From DASZIT01 sp035948855 (GTDB lineage Bacteria > Actinomycetota > Acidimicrobiia > Acidimicrobiales > RAAP-2): a stretch of DNA of 64,000 bases. The position numbers and the translations under genes are program-made. The stretch spans positions 6,020 through 70,019 of the forward strand of contig DASZIT010000148.1 in assembly GCA_035948855.1 (NCBI GenBank), written 5' to 3'. Position 1 is the first letter of the stretch, and the number at the start of each line of letters is the position of its first letter. Below are positions 41,913-50,399 of this stretch, one piece after another. Below the pieces are notes generated by a model. That model did not search any database. It was given only the letters and a program-made list of their open reading frames with translations, and had not been told where the DNA came from.

Positions 41913-42968
41913 ATGAGCGTTACTTCAAGTGTGAGCACGTTGACCGGCGTGGTTCCCGAGGTTCAGGCAGCCAGGGTGGCGATCGCCCACGATCACGCCA
42001 CCGGCATGCAAGCCGTCATCGCCATCGACGACACCACCCGGGGGCCGGGCCTGGGCGGCGTGCGCTGGATGCCCTATCCCGACCTCGATGCCGCGGTCGC
42101 CGAGGCCAGTCGGCTGGCCCGGGGGATGACGTTGAAGAACGCGCTGGCGGAGCTTCCCTACGGCGGGGCGAAGTCGGTCATCCTCAGCCACGACGACGGG
42201 GCCGATCGAGCCTCGGTGCTGCGGGCCTTCGGGCGGATGGTGGCCGATCTCCGCGGTGCCTACATCCCCGGTGTCGACATGGGGACCTCGATCGAAGATC
42301 TGGCGGTCATCGGGAGCGTGGGTGCGGAGGTGGCCTGCAACCACGAAGACCCGTCGCCGTGGACCGCCCTCGGGGTCTACGCCGCCATCGCCGCCGCCGT
42401 CCGTCACGTCGATCACTCCGAGCTCGACGGTCATCGGGTGGTCGTCCAAGGCGCCGGCCACGTCGGTTCGAGCCTCGCCCTCCGGCTGGCCGATGCCGGC
42501 GTCGAGGTGTTGGTGACCGATATCGATCCAGACAGATCCGAACGGGTGGCCACCTCGGTGGGGGGAAGGGCGGTGGAGCCGGAGGAGGCCCTCGCCATCT
42601 CCTGTGACGTGCTGGCGCCCTGCGCCCAGGCCCGGGTGATCACCCCCGCCAACGCGCCAATCCTCGGGGCCCGCATCGTGGCCGGCGCGGCGAACGACAT
42701 GTTGTCCGAGAGATCCTGCGCCGCCGAGCTGGCCGGGGCGGGGATCACCTACGTACCCGACTTCCTGCTCAACGCTGGAGGCGTCATCCACATACATGCG
42801 ATCCGGTCCGGATGGGATCGCCGACGATTGGGAGAAGCGGTGATGGAAATCGGTATTCGAACTGGCGAGGTCCTCGAACGGGCGGATGCGTCCGGGCGTT
42901 CACCTCTCGACATCGCCGAGGAGATGGCCACCGACCGGCTCGGGCACCCGGTTTCCGTACCCCTCTGA
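41913..42968 (+). CDS. leucine dehydrogenase (Glu/Leu/Phe/Val dehydrogenase family)
   Basis: A 351-residue amino-acid dehydrogenase. RGMTLKNALAELPYGGAKSV contains both catalytic lysines; VVVQGAGHVGSSLALRLADAG is the NAD loop and PDFLLNAGGVI the late family motif. It oxidatively deaminates branched-chain (or aromatic) amino acids to 2-oxo acids with NAD. The ATG at 41913 is preferred to the GTG 6 bases earlier. TTTACT lies 6 bases upstream, so the mRNA may be leaderless. It is followed after 7 bases by the ferredoxin oxidoreductase gene, which would use 2-oxo acids. Confidence 0.9.
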   Translation: MSVTSSVSTLTGVVPEVQAARVAIAHDHATGMQAVIAIDDTTRGPGLGGVRWMPYPDLDAAVAEASRLARGMTLKNALAELPYGGAKSVILSHDDGADRASVLRAFGRMVADLRGAYIPGVDMGTSIEDLAVIGSVGAEVACNHEDPSPWTALGVYAAIAAAVRHVDHSELDGHRVVVQGAGHVGSSLALRLADAGVEVLVTDIDPDRSERVATSVGGRAVEPEEALAISCDVLAPCAQARVITPANAPILGARIVAGAANDMLSERSCAAELAGAGITYVPDFLLNAGGVIHIHAIRSGWDRRRLGEAVMEIGIRTGEVLERADASGRSPLDIAEEMATDRLGHPVSVPL

Positions 42969-42975
42969 GCCGGCC

Positions 42976-45900
42976 ATGACCACCATCCCGTTCCGACCAA
43001 CGCGGCATCCAAATCGGCGGGCTTCGCGGCCCGAGGCGTCGGACGCAGAAGACGGGCAAGGACGACAATTTGGGGGTACCGATAGCGTCATCGACCTGGT
43101 ACCGTGCCCAATCAGCCTCGAACGGCGGGTGACGCTGAAGGACAAGTACGCGGCGCCCGAGGGACGGGTCCTGTTGTCAGGAATCGACGCCATCGTCAGA
43201 GCCATCCTCGACCAACGGCGTCTGGACATCAGCCGGGGCTTGGACACCGCCGCGTTCGTCAGCGGTTACGAAGGTTCACCACTCGGCGGCCTCGACCTCG
43301 AGATGCAGCGAAACCAAGCCCTGCTCGATGCGGTCGGCATCGTGATGAGCCCGGGCCTGAACGAAGAATTGGCCGCCACCGCGGTGGCCGGCACCCAACT
43401 CCTCGTCGAGCTCCCGGGGCGCCGGCACCGCGGAGTCGTCGGGTTCTGGTACGGCAAGAACCCGGGGCTCGACCGGTCGGCCGACGCCATCCGGCACGGC
43501 AATCTGTCGGGGACGGCGCCGCTCGGGGGGGCGGTGGCCTGGATCGGCGACGACCCGACCTGCAAGTCGTCGACCGTGCCGAGCTCGTGTGAATACATGG
43601 CCCAGAGCCTCATGGTTCCGCTGCTGGCGCCGTCCACCGTCGCCGAGGTCCGCGAACTCGGGCTCCACGCGGTGGCCCTCTCCCGCTTCGCCGGCACCTG
43701 GTCGGCGGTGAAGGTGGTGGCCGACGTCGCCGACGGGGCCGGCACCGTCGACCTCACCGACCCGGCCGGGTGGGTCCCCGCCCCCGACCTCTCCCGCCCG
43801 TTCCGACCGGCGACGTTGCTCGGGGCCCAGTCGATGGCGGCCGAACAGGATCTGATGGAAGTGCGGCTCCCGAGGGCGGCGGAGTACGCCGTCGCCACCT
43901 CGTTGAACCGGGTCACCTACCAGCCGGTCCGTCCCCGCCTCGGGATAGTCGCTTCCGGCCAGGCCTATGCCGCCCTCCGCCGGGCCCTGGTCGATCTCGG
44001 GATCGACGAGGAGGGACTCGAGCGGCTGGGCATCCGCTTGGTGAAGGTGGCCATGCTCTGGCCGGGAGACCCCGAGCACCTGAGACGGTTGCTGGCCGGG
44101 CTCGAAGAGGTGGTGGTGATCGAGGACAAGGTGGCATTCCTCGAGACCCAGGTGAAAGACGCCTTCTACCGGCACCCCCACGCGCCGCTGGTGGTGGGCA
44201 AGCGCGACCCCGAGGGTCGCCCACTGGTTATCGAGCACTCGGCGGTGACCAGCGATCTGGTGGCCAGGGTGCTGGCCGCCCGGCTCGGGGACCAACTCCC
44301 GGAGCCCGCCCGCCGACATCTGGCCCGACTGGACGCCACCGAGCGGCTCCGGGTGGACACGGCTCCCCTGGCCTCCCGGACCCCCTACTTCTGTTCGGGA
44401 TGTCCTCACAATCTTTCGACCCGGGCCGATGACGACGCTCTGGTCGGCATGGGCATCGGATGTCACATCATGGCGTCACTCGACGCCCACGGCCGGGGTC
44501 ACCCGGTCGGCTTCACCCAGATGGGCGGCGAGGGTGCCCAATGGAACGGGCTGTTCCCGTTCACCGACGACGCCCACTTCGTCCAGAACCTCGGCGATGG
44601 GACGTTCTTCCACTCCGGCTCCCTGGCCGTCCGGGCGGCGGTGGACAGCGGCGCGAATATCACCTACAAGCTGCTCTACAACTATTCGGTGGCCATGACC
44701 GGCGGCCAGGACCCGGTCGGCATCATGCCGGTGCCCGAGTTGACCCGGTCCTTGGCCCTCGAGGGCGTGAAGCGGATTGTGGTGGCCACCGCCGATCCCA
44801 CCACCTACCGGGGAGTCGCCCTCGACCCCATCGCCGAGGTCCGGCACCGCGACGAGCTCGATCAGATCCAGGCGGAGTTGGCCGCCACCCCCGGGGTCAC
44901 CGTGCTCGTCTACGACGACCGCTGTGCCGCCGAGGAACGCCGGTTGCGTAAGCGCGACAAGCTCCCGACGCCGGCCATGCGGCTGTGGATCAACGAACGG
45001 GTGTGCGAGGGGTGCGGCGACTGCGGTGAGAAATCGTCCTGCCTGTCGGTGGTGCCGGTTCACACCGAGTTCGGCCGGAAGACGACCATCCACCAGGGGT
45101 CGTGCAACCAGGACTATTCGTGCCTGCAGGGCGACTGCCCCTCCTTCGTCGAGGTCTTCCCGAAGCGGCGGGCAACCGCGGGGGCGAAACGGCCGGCTGT
45201 CGCCGAGCCGCCGGTGGAACTGGTGCCGCCGGTCGGAAAGGTTGCCGGCGACGACCTTCTCATCCGGATGCCTGGCATCGGGGGGACCGGCGTCGTCACC
45301 ATCTCCCGGATCCTGCAGATGGCCGCGGTCCTCGACGGGCTGTTTGCCGCCGGAGTCGAGCAGACCGGTCTCGCCCAAAAGGGCGGTCCGGTGATGTCCG
45401 ACCTGCGCATCTCCTCTCACCCCATCGACGCCGCCATCCGGGCCGGAGGCCGAAGTGTCGACGTCCTGCTCGCCTTCGACCCGCTGGGGGCCGCCGATCC
45501 GGGCACCCTGGCCACCGCCGACCGGCGGCGAACGGTACTGGTGATGAATACCGCCGAAGTCGCCACCGCCCGGATGGTGACCGACCCCACCGTCAGCTTT
45601 CCCGACCCGGCCAAGTTGGTGGCCCGGGTCGAGCGGGATACCCGCGGTGGCGACAACCTCTACTTGGACGCCGACTGGATCGCCGAGAAGATCTCCGACC
45701 ACCTGGCCACCAACATGGTCCTCACCGGGGCCGCCTTCCAGCACGGGTGCCTGCCCATCACCGCCGGGGCGATCGAAGAGGCCATCCGGCTCAACGGCAT
45801 TGCCGTGCCGGCGAACCTCGCCGCCTTCCGTTGGGGTCGGGCGGCGGTCATCGATCCCGCCGGCGTCCGCCTGGCGCTGGCCCCGACCGAGCGGGGACCG

Positions 45901-46605
45901 TCAGCGATCGGTGACGCCGCCCGCCGGCTGCTCGCCGACCATCCGGTCCCCGACATCCTCCGACCCGCCCTCGAGCGGCGGCTCGACGATCTGATCGACT
46001 ACCAGAGCCCCGGGTATGCCAGCAAGTATCTGGGCGAAGTGCTCTCGGTGTTGTTTGCCGAACAGGCCCAGGCGCCGAGCCCGGAGCTGCCGGTCACTGC
46101 CGCCTTCGCCGTCGGGCTGTACAAGCTGTTGGCCTACAAGGACGAGTACGAAGTCGCCCGGCTCCACCTCGACACCTGGGAACGGGCCAAGCTGACCGAT
46201 GAGTTCGGGCCCGGAGCGCGGCTGCGGGTGATGCTCCAGCCTCCGCTGCTGAAACGGCTGGGACTGCGCCGCAAGATCAGCCTGGGTCCGGCGACCCGCC
46301 CCGCCTTTCGGGTGTTGCACGCCGCCCGCCACCTGCGGGGCACACCGTTCGATCCGTTCGGCCATACCCGGATGCGCCGAATCGAGCAGGAGCTGGTCCC
46401 CGAGTACCGCGAGCTGGTTGGCCAGGCCATCGTTCATCTGAACCCAGCCAATGCGGCATCGGTGGCGGCGGTGGCCGAGCTCCCCGACCTCATCCGGGGC
46501 TACGAGGGAGTCAAGCTCGCTGGCATCGATCGATTCCGGTCCGAGAGCGCGATCCGACTCCGGGAAGTCTTCGAAAGCGATCGGTCGCCGGTCCGGTCGG
46601 CCTGA
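42976..46605 (+). CDS. fused indolepyruvate-type 2-oxoacid:ferredoxin oxidoreductase
   Basis: About 1209 residues, the fused IorA-IorB form found in aerobic bacteria. Core begins near VTLKDKYAAPEGRVLLSG (residue about 52). FVSGYEGSPLGGLDLEM, the TPP-domain FCSGCPHNLST (Cys about 473), the ferredoxin-like CEGCGDC and CLQGDCP cysteines (from residue about 677), and the gamma-domain RMPGIGGTGVVT are visible. It converts aryl- or branched 2-oxo acids to acyl-CoA with ferredoxin. ATG 42976 gives a 50-residue extension not typical of the family; GTG 43129 may be the true start. It follows leucine dehydrogenase closely. Confidence 0.9.
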   Translation: MTTIPFRPTRHPNRRASRPEASDAEDGQGRQFGGTDSVIDLVPCPISLERRVTLKDKYAAPEGRVLLSGIDAIVRAILDQRRLDISRGLDTAAFVSGYEGSPLGGLDLEMQRNQALLDAVGIVMSPGLNEELAATAVAGTQLLVELPGRRHRGVVGFWYGKNPGLDRSADAIRHGNLSGTAPLGGAVAWIGDDPTCKSSTVPSSCEYMAQSLMVPLLAPSTVAEVRELGLHAVALSRFAGTWSAVKVVADVADGAGTVDLTDPAGWVPAPDLSRPFRPATLLGAQSMAAEQDLMEVRLPRAAEYAVATSLNRVTYQPVRPRLGIVASGQAYAALRRALVDLGIDEEGLERLGIRLVKVAMLWPGDPEHLRRLLAGLEEVVVIEDKVAFLETQVKDAFYRHPHAPLVVGKRDPEGRPLVIEHSAVTSDLVARVLAARLGDQLPEPARRHLARLDATERLRVDTAPLASRTPYFCSGCPHNLSTRADDDALVGMGIGCHIMASLDAHGRGHPVGFTQMGGEGAQWNGLFPFTDDAHFVQNLGDGTFFHSGSLAVRAAVDSGANITYKLLYNYSVAMTGGQDPVGIMPVPELTRSLALEGVKRIVVATADPTTYRGVALDPIAEVRHRDELDQIQAELAATPGVTVLVYDDRCAAEERRLRKRDKLPTPAMRLWINERVCEGCGDCGEKSSCLSVVPVHTEFGRKTTIHQGSCNQDYSCLQGDCPSFVEVFPKRRATAGAKRPAVAEPPVELVPPVGKVAGDDLLIRMPGIGGTGVVTISRILQMAAVLDGLFAAGVEQTGLAQKGGPVMSDLRISSHPIDAAIRAGGRSVDVLLAFDPLGAADPGTLATADRRRTVLVMNTAEVATARMVTDPTVSFPDPAKLVARVERDTRGGDNLYLDADWIAEKISDHLATNMVLTGAAFQHGCLPITAGAIEEAIRLNGIAVPANLAAFRWGRAAVIDPAGVRLALAPTERGPSAIGDAARRLLADHPVPDILRPALERRLDDLIDYQSPGYASKYLGEVLSVLFAEQAQAPSPELPVTAAFAVGLYKLLAYKDEYEVARLHLDTWERAKLTDEFGPGARLRVMLQPPLLKRLGLRRKISLGPATRPAFRVLHAARHLRGTPFDPFGHTRMRRIEQELVPEYRELVGQAIVHLNPANAASVAAVAELPDLIRGYEGVKLAGIDRFRSESAIRLREVFESDRSPVRSA

Positions 46606-46615
46606 GCCGGCTCGA

Positions 46616-47044
46616 TCATTCGTCCAGGTTCGGTCGCCGGGCCCGCTTCCGTTCGGACAGCTGCCGTTTGGCGGTGAGCCGACGCTCCTTGGCTCCCTTG
46701 GAAGGCCGGGTCGGGCGGCGGGGCTTGTCGACGTGGAGGGCGGCGGCCACCCGTTCGGCGAACCGGGTCACCGCCAGTTGCCGGTTGCGCCCCTGGGACC
46801 GCTCATCGTCGGCGACCACCCTGACCTCGGGACCCAGCTTGTCGAGGAGCCGGGCCCGCTGACGGGGTCCGAGGGAGGGAGACCCGGCCACGTCGAAGCG
46901 GAGCTCGACCCGGGTATTCACCTTGTTGGCGTGCTGGCCGCCGGGTCCGCCGCTGGGGGTGAAGCGAAACTGGAGCTCGGAGAGTGGGATGGACAGCGAA
47001 GCGGTGATGCGCACCCGGTCGGGACCGGTCGATGGACGGGGCAT
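46616..47044 (-). CDS. arfB: peptidyl-tRNA hydrolase ArfB (ribosome rescue)
   Basis: A 142-residue release-factor-like protein with the catalytic GGQ motif in PSGGPGGQHANKVNT and a basic C-terminal tail (SKGAKERRLTAKRQ, then ERKRARRP) that enters the empty mRNA channel. This is the ArfB/YaeJ form that releases peptides from stalled ribosomes. ATG 47044 lies 2 bases after the FAH-family stop, so both are probably co-transcribed. Confidence 0.92.
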   Translation of the reverse strand: MPRPSTGPDRVRITASLSIPLSELQFRFTPSGGPGGQHANKVNTRVELRFDVAGSPSLGPRQRARLLDKLGPEVRVVADDERSQGRNRQLAVTRFAERVAAALHVDKPRRPTRPSKGAKERRLTAKRQLSERKRARRPNLDE

Positions 47045-47046
47045 GG

Positions 47047-47925
47047 CTAGGCGGGACCGACCCCATCGGCACCCGGTTCGTTGACCACCGGGTTGGCCAA
47101 CTCGCCAATGCCCTCCACCGCGATCCGCACGCGGTCGCCCGCCGCCAGCCAACGAGGCGGGTCGTCCTTCGCCCCCACCCCGGCCGGTGTCCCGGTGGAG
47201 AGGATCATCCCCACCTCCAGGGTGAAGGCGGTCGACAGGTGCTCGATCATCTGGGCACAGCTGAAGACCATGTCTCCGGTGTGGCCGTCCTGGCGGAGCT
47301 CATCGTTGACCCAGGTGCGCACCGACAGGCGCTGGGGGTCCCCGAGCTCGTCGGGGGTCACCAGCCAGGGTCCGCTGGGGCCGTGGGTGTCGAAGCCCTT
47401 CCCCATCATCATGGTCGGGGTCCGCCACTGCCAGTCCCGGACGCTGACGTCATTGACCACCATGAACCCGGCCACCACCTCGAGGGCCCGGTCGGCGGGC
47501 ACATGCCGGCACCGCCGGCCGATGACCATGCCCAGCTCGCCCTCGTAGTCGACCTGGGCCGACACCCGGGGAATCTCGATTCCGGCCCCGGGCCCGATCA
47601 CACAGGTGGGTTGCTTGGCGAACCAGGTCTGGAACTCGGGCGGCGGGCGACCGAGCTCGCGGCTGTGGGCTTCGTAGTTCTGGGCGATGGCCAGAAACGA
47701 CGGGGGCCGGGGTACCGGCGCCAGGAGTTGGGTCGAGCCGATCGGCAGGCGGCGGGCGGAGCTGGCCGGGGCCCGCCCGAGGGCATCGGCGGCGTCGGGT
47801 CCCAGGTCCAACAGGGCGACCATGTCACCGGGAAGCCCGATCACCGGATCGGTCAGGTCGACGATCTCGTCGCCCACCACCCGGCCGGTCCGGATCCCTT
47901 CGTCCAGCATGCTCACCAGTCGCAC
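47047..47925 (-). CDS. fumarylacetoacetate hydrolase family protein
   Basis: A 292-residue FAH-fold enzyme. FLAIAQNYEAHSREL, VDYEGELGMVIGR with metal-binding glutamates, GFMVVNDVSVRDWQ and STGTPAGVG are family signatures. Members hydrolyse or decarboxylate 2,4-diketo acids, or tautomerise oxaloacetate. GTG 47925 gives the usual RLVSML N-terminus; GTG 47943 is possible. It is divergent from an SDR gene. Confidence 0.9.
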   Translation of the reverse strand: MRLVSMLDEGIRTGRVVGDEIVDLTDPVIGLPGDMVALLDLGPDAADALGRAPASSARRLPIGSTQLLAPVPRPPSFLAIAQNYEAHSRELGRPPPEFQTWFAKQPTCVIGPGAGIEIPRVSAQVDYEGELGMVIGRRCRHVPADRALEVVAGFMVVNDVSVRDWQWRTPTMMMGKGFDTHGPSGPWLVTPDELGDPQRLSVRTWVNDELRQDGHTGDMVFSCAQMIEHLSTAFTLEVGMILSTGTPAGVGAKDDPPRWLAAGDRVRIAVEGIGELANPVVNEPGADGVGPA

Positions 47926-47952
47926 GGACAGACCGTACGCCACCCGTCGACT

Positions 47953-47958
47953 TACACT
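47953..47958 (+). promoter_or_regulatory. -10 box for likely leaderless SDR transcript
   Basis: TACACT ends 6 bases before the ATG at 47965. Confidence 0.45.
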
Positions 47959-47964
47959 CCTCCA

Positions 47965-48735
47965 ATGTCCGAGAACCTCACCCCCGCCCGCACCGCGCCC
48001 GGCACCTTCCTCGACGGCCAGGTGGCCCTGGTCACCGGATCATCGTCGGGCATCGGGGCGGCCACCGCCCGCCGGCTGGCCTCGGAGGGAGCCACGGTGG
48101 TGATCAACTCGGTGCACTCGGTGTCGGCCGGAGAGGGACTGGCGGCCGAGCTGCCGATGGCTGACTACGTCCAGGCCGACGTGGGCGACATCCAACAGGC
48201 CCACCGGCTGATCGACACCGTGATCCAACGGCACGGGCGCCTCGATGTCCTCGTCAACAACGCCGGTGTCACCGAGCTCATCCCCCACCGGGACCTGGAG
48301 GCGGCCACCCCCGAGATATGGCGGCGCATCTTCGACGTCAACGTGATCGGCACCTGGCAGCTGACGGTGGCGGCCGTCCCTCACCTCATCGCCTCCGGGC
48401 GGGGCCAGGTGGTGAACGTGTCCTCGATCGCCGGGGAGCGTCCGACCGGCAGTTCCATCCCCTATGCCTGTTCGAAGGCGGCGCTCTCCCACATGACCAG
48501 ACTGCTGGCCAACACCCTGGGTCCCGAGATCCGGGTGAATGCGGTGGCTCCCGGGTTGGTCGACACCCCGTGGACGGCGGAGTGGGATACCGTCCGGGCG
48601 TTCGTCAACGCCCAGGCGCCGCTCCAGCGGACCGCCACCTCCGAGGACGTGGCCGAAGTGATCCTGGGTCTGGTCCGGTCCTCCTACGTGACCGGGGACG
48701 TGGTCCTGGTCGACGGCGGGCTCCATCTTCGCTGA
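47965..48735 (+). CDS. short-chain dehydrogenase/reductase
   Basis: A 256-residue classical SDR. TGSSSGIGAATA is the cofactor loop, NNAG and VNVSSIAG carry the usual Asn and Ser, and YACSKAAL holds the catalytic Tyr and Lys. It resembles FabG/glucose-dehydrogenase-like oxidoreductases; substrate unknown. ATG 47965 follows a TACACT box by 6 bases. It is divergent from the FAH gene (39 bases between starts). Confidence 0.9.
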   Translation: MSENLTPARTAPGTFLDGQVALVTGSSSGIGAATARRLASEGATVVINSVHSVSAGEGLAAELPMADYVQADVGDIQQAHRLIDTVIQRHGRLDVLVNNAGVTELIPHRDLEAATPEIWRRIFDVNVIGTWQLTVAAVPHLIASGRGQVVNVSSIAGERPTGSSIPYACSKAALSHMTRLLANTLGPEIRVNAVAPGLVDTPWTAEWDTVRAFVNAQAPLQRTATSEDVAEVILGLVRSSYVTGDVVLVDGGLHLR

Positions 48736-48758
48736 CCACCGAGCCGGAACCGCAAGGG

Positions 48759-49304
48759 CTAGGGACGCGACTCCCACTCGTCCCGTCCGAGGCGCCAGAT
48801 CCCGTGGGGCGACTCCGGGAAGTGGGACATCACCCGCTGCTCGACGAGCGTGAAGCCGAGGCGGGCCGCCACCGCCTCCGAGCGCGGGTTCTCCGGGAGA
48901 ATGACGCTGAACACCTCGTCGGCGCCGATCACGTCGAAAGCGTAGCCAACCGCACAGCTGCCAGCCTCGGTGGCGTACCCGTGTCCCCACTGCCGGGGAT
49001 CGAGGACCCAGCCGACTTCGATGCCGGGCCAATCCGGCCGCTCCGGTCGATGGAGGCCGGCCCGACCCACCAGCGCTCCGGTGCTCCGAGTGGCCACTGC
49101 CCATTGCCCGGTTCCCCGAAGCTCCCACTGACCCAGCCAGCTGACCATGCCCGACCACGCGTCTTCCCGCGAGAACGACTCGGGGAGGTGGAGGGCGGCG
49201 TGCACCTCCGGGGACAGGAAGATCTCGGTAAAGGCGTCGAGATCGGACTCGACGAACGGACGAAGGACGAGCCGCTCGGTGGTGAGGGTCGGACAGGCGC
49301 TCAC
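48759..49304 (-). CDS. GNAT family N-acetyltransferase (RimJ/RimL type)
   Basis: A 181-residue acetyltransferase. TERLVLRPFVESDLDAFTEIF is the typical opening of RimJ/RimL-type enzymes; VGWVLDPRQWGHGYATEA carries the acetyl-CoA loop (GHGYAT). It would acetylate a protein N-terminus or small amine. It starts 3 bases after the OsmC-family stop and belongs to the DinB-OsmC-GNAT run. Confidence 0.88.
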   Translation of the reverse strand: MSACPTLTTERLVLRPFVESDLDAFTEIFLSPEVHAALHLPESFSREDAWSGMVSWLGQWELRGTGQWAVATRSTGALVGRAGLHRPERPDWPGIEVGWVLDPRQWGHGYATEAGSCAVGYAFDVIGADEVFSVILPENPRSEAVAARLGFTLVEQRVMSHFPESPHGIWRLGRDEWESRP

Positions 49305-49307
49305 CGG

Positions 49308-49745
49308 TCAGCCCAACACGGTGTGAATGGGCAGGCCGGCGACCAGCGTGCGGGTCACCGGTGTCCGGTCGGCGATTTCCAGCAGCCGATCCGTCTGCTC
49401 CGAGGTGAGTCCGGCGCCAAAGCGGATCGACCGCTCGACATGTTCCCGTTTGGTCGCTCCCTCACCCACCCGCATGAGGATGGACCGCACCCGGATCTGG
49501 CCCAGCTCCCACTCCTTGCGTTGGCCGTACATCCGCAGGGTGGCGGCGGTGCACTGGCAGAGGGCGGCCATCAGGAGTTGGTACGGGTTCGGCCCTTGGT
49601 CGTTGCCGCCCACCTCCGGGCCCTCGTCGACCACGAACCGGTGAGCCCCGGCCCGCACCTCGCCCAGGAATCCGGCGGCACTGGTCAGCGTGGCCATGGC
49701 AACCGGATCGCCAGCTTCGGCTTCGGGGGGCGCTTCGTCGGGCAC
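49308..49745 (-). CDS. OsmC family protein lacking the second cysteine
   Basis: A 145-residue OsmC/YhfA-fold protein. GPNPYQLLMAALCQCTAATLRM is the family helix with the first cysteine. The second conserved cysteine, normally in a CPVHRTL context, is replaced: the strand reads RTPVTRTL. The usual two-cysteine hydroperoxide chemistry is therefore unlikely; a binding or other role is possible. GTG 49745 is the start. It lies between the DinB and GNAT genes on one strand. Confidence 0.85.
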   Translation of the reverse strand: MPDEAPPEAEAGDPVAMATLTSAAGFLGEVRAGAHRFVVDEGPEVGGNDQGPNPYQLLMAALCQCTAATLRMYGQRKEWELGQIRVRSILMRVGEGATKREHVERSIRFGAGLTSEQTDRLLEIADRTPVTRTLVAGLPIHTVLG

Positions 49746-49785
49746 GTGATGCAGGTTAGCCAGGCGAGTCGCGCCCCCGGCTTCG

Positions 49786-50292
49786 CTACCCGGTGGCCAG
49801 GCCGCGCAGGTAGGCCGCCTGCCCGACGTGTTGCAGATCGTCGGAGATCACGCTCACCAGCCGGACCCCCAGGGTGACCGGAGGATCCCAGCGGTCATCG
49901 ACCACCCGGCTCAGTTCGCTGTCGTTCAGCGTCGACACGAACCGGGTGGTGGCCTGGAAGACCTCGTCGTGGTAGCCGATCAACAGCTCTCCGGATGTCA
50001 CCGTCACCTTGGCCACCTCGTCGCTGCCGTGGCCGTACCCGGTCTCCTCGGGGCCGAGGTCGAGCCCGAACCGATTGAACCAACCGGCGGACGTCCAGAC
50101 CTGGTCGGTGCTGGCCACCGCGGCCACGTGATCGTCCTGGATGCGGGTCAGGTGCCAGATCAACCAGGCGATCGAGTTGGCGTCCGGGTCGGGGCGGTAG
50201 CACAGCTGGTCGCCGGTCAAGCCATCGACGGCGTGGTGGACCAACTCGTGGATCCGCTCGAAGGCGTCCCGCAGCAATTCGGCAGTGGTCAT
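49786..50292 (-). CDS. DinB/DUF664 family protein
   Basis: A 168-residue four-helix DinB-like protein. WLIWHLTRIQDDHVA and DDLQHVGQAAYLRG give the metal-binding histidines of the DUF664/mycothiol-dependent group. Such proteins bind nickel or zinc and some use mycothiol, fitting an actinobacterium; exact reaction unknown. GGAGG lies about 12 bases before ATG 50292, and a TACTGT box further up could be its promoter. It heads the DinB-OsmC-GNAT run. Confidence 0.85.
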   Translation of the reverse strand: MTTAELLRDAFERIHELVHHAVDGLTGDQLCYRPDPDANSIAWLIWHLTRIQDDHVAAVASTDQVWTSAGWFNRFGLDLGPEETGYGHGSDEVAKVTVTSGELLIGYHDEVFQATTRFVSTLNDSELSRVVDDRWDPPVTLGVRLVSVISDDLQHVGQAAYLRGLATG

Positions 50293-50385
50293 GACATCGC
50301 TCCCTCCAATCCCACAGTAACCGGGCTGCGCCGCACTTCACCAAGGGCGGGAAGGGCCCGACCCGGGACGTTCCCGGCAACTCGG

Positions 50386-50391
50386 TAGCAT
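50386..50391 (+). promoter_or_regulatory. -10 box for likely leaderless reductase transcript
   Basis: TAGCAT in a CGGTAGCAT context ends 8 bases before the ATG at 50400. Confidence 0.42.
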
Positions 50392-50399
50392 CGACGGTC

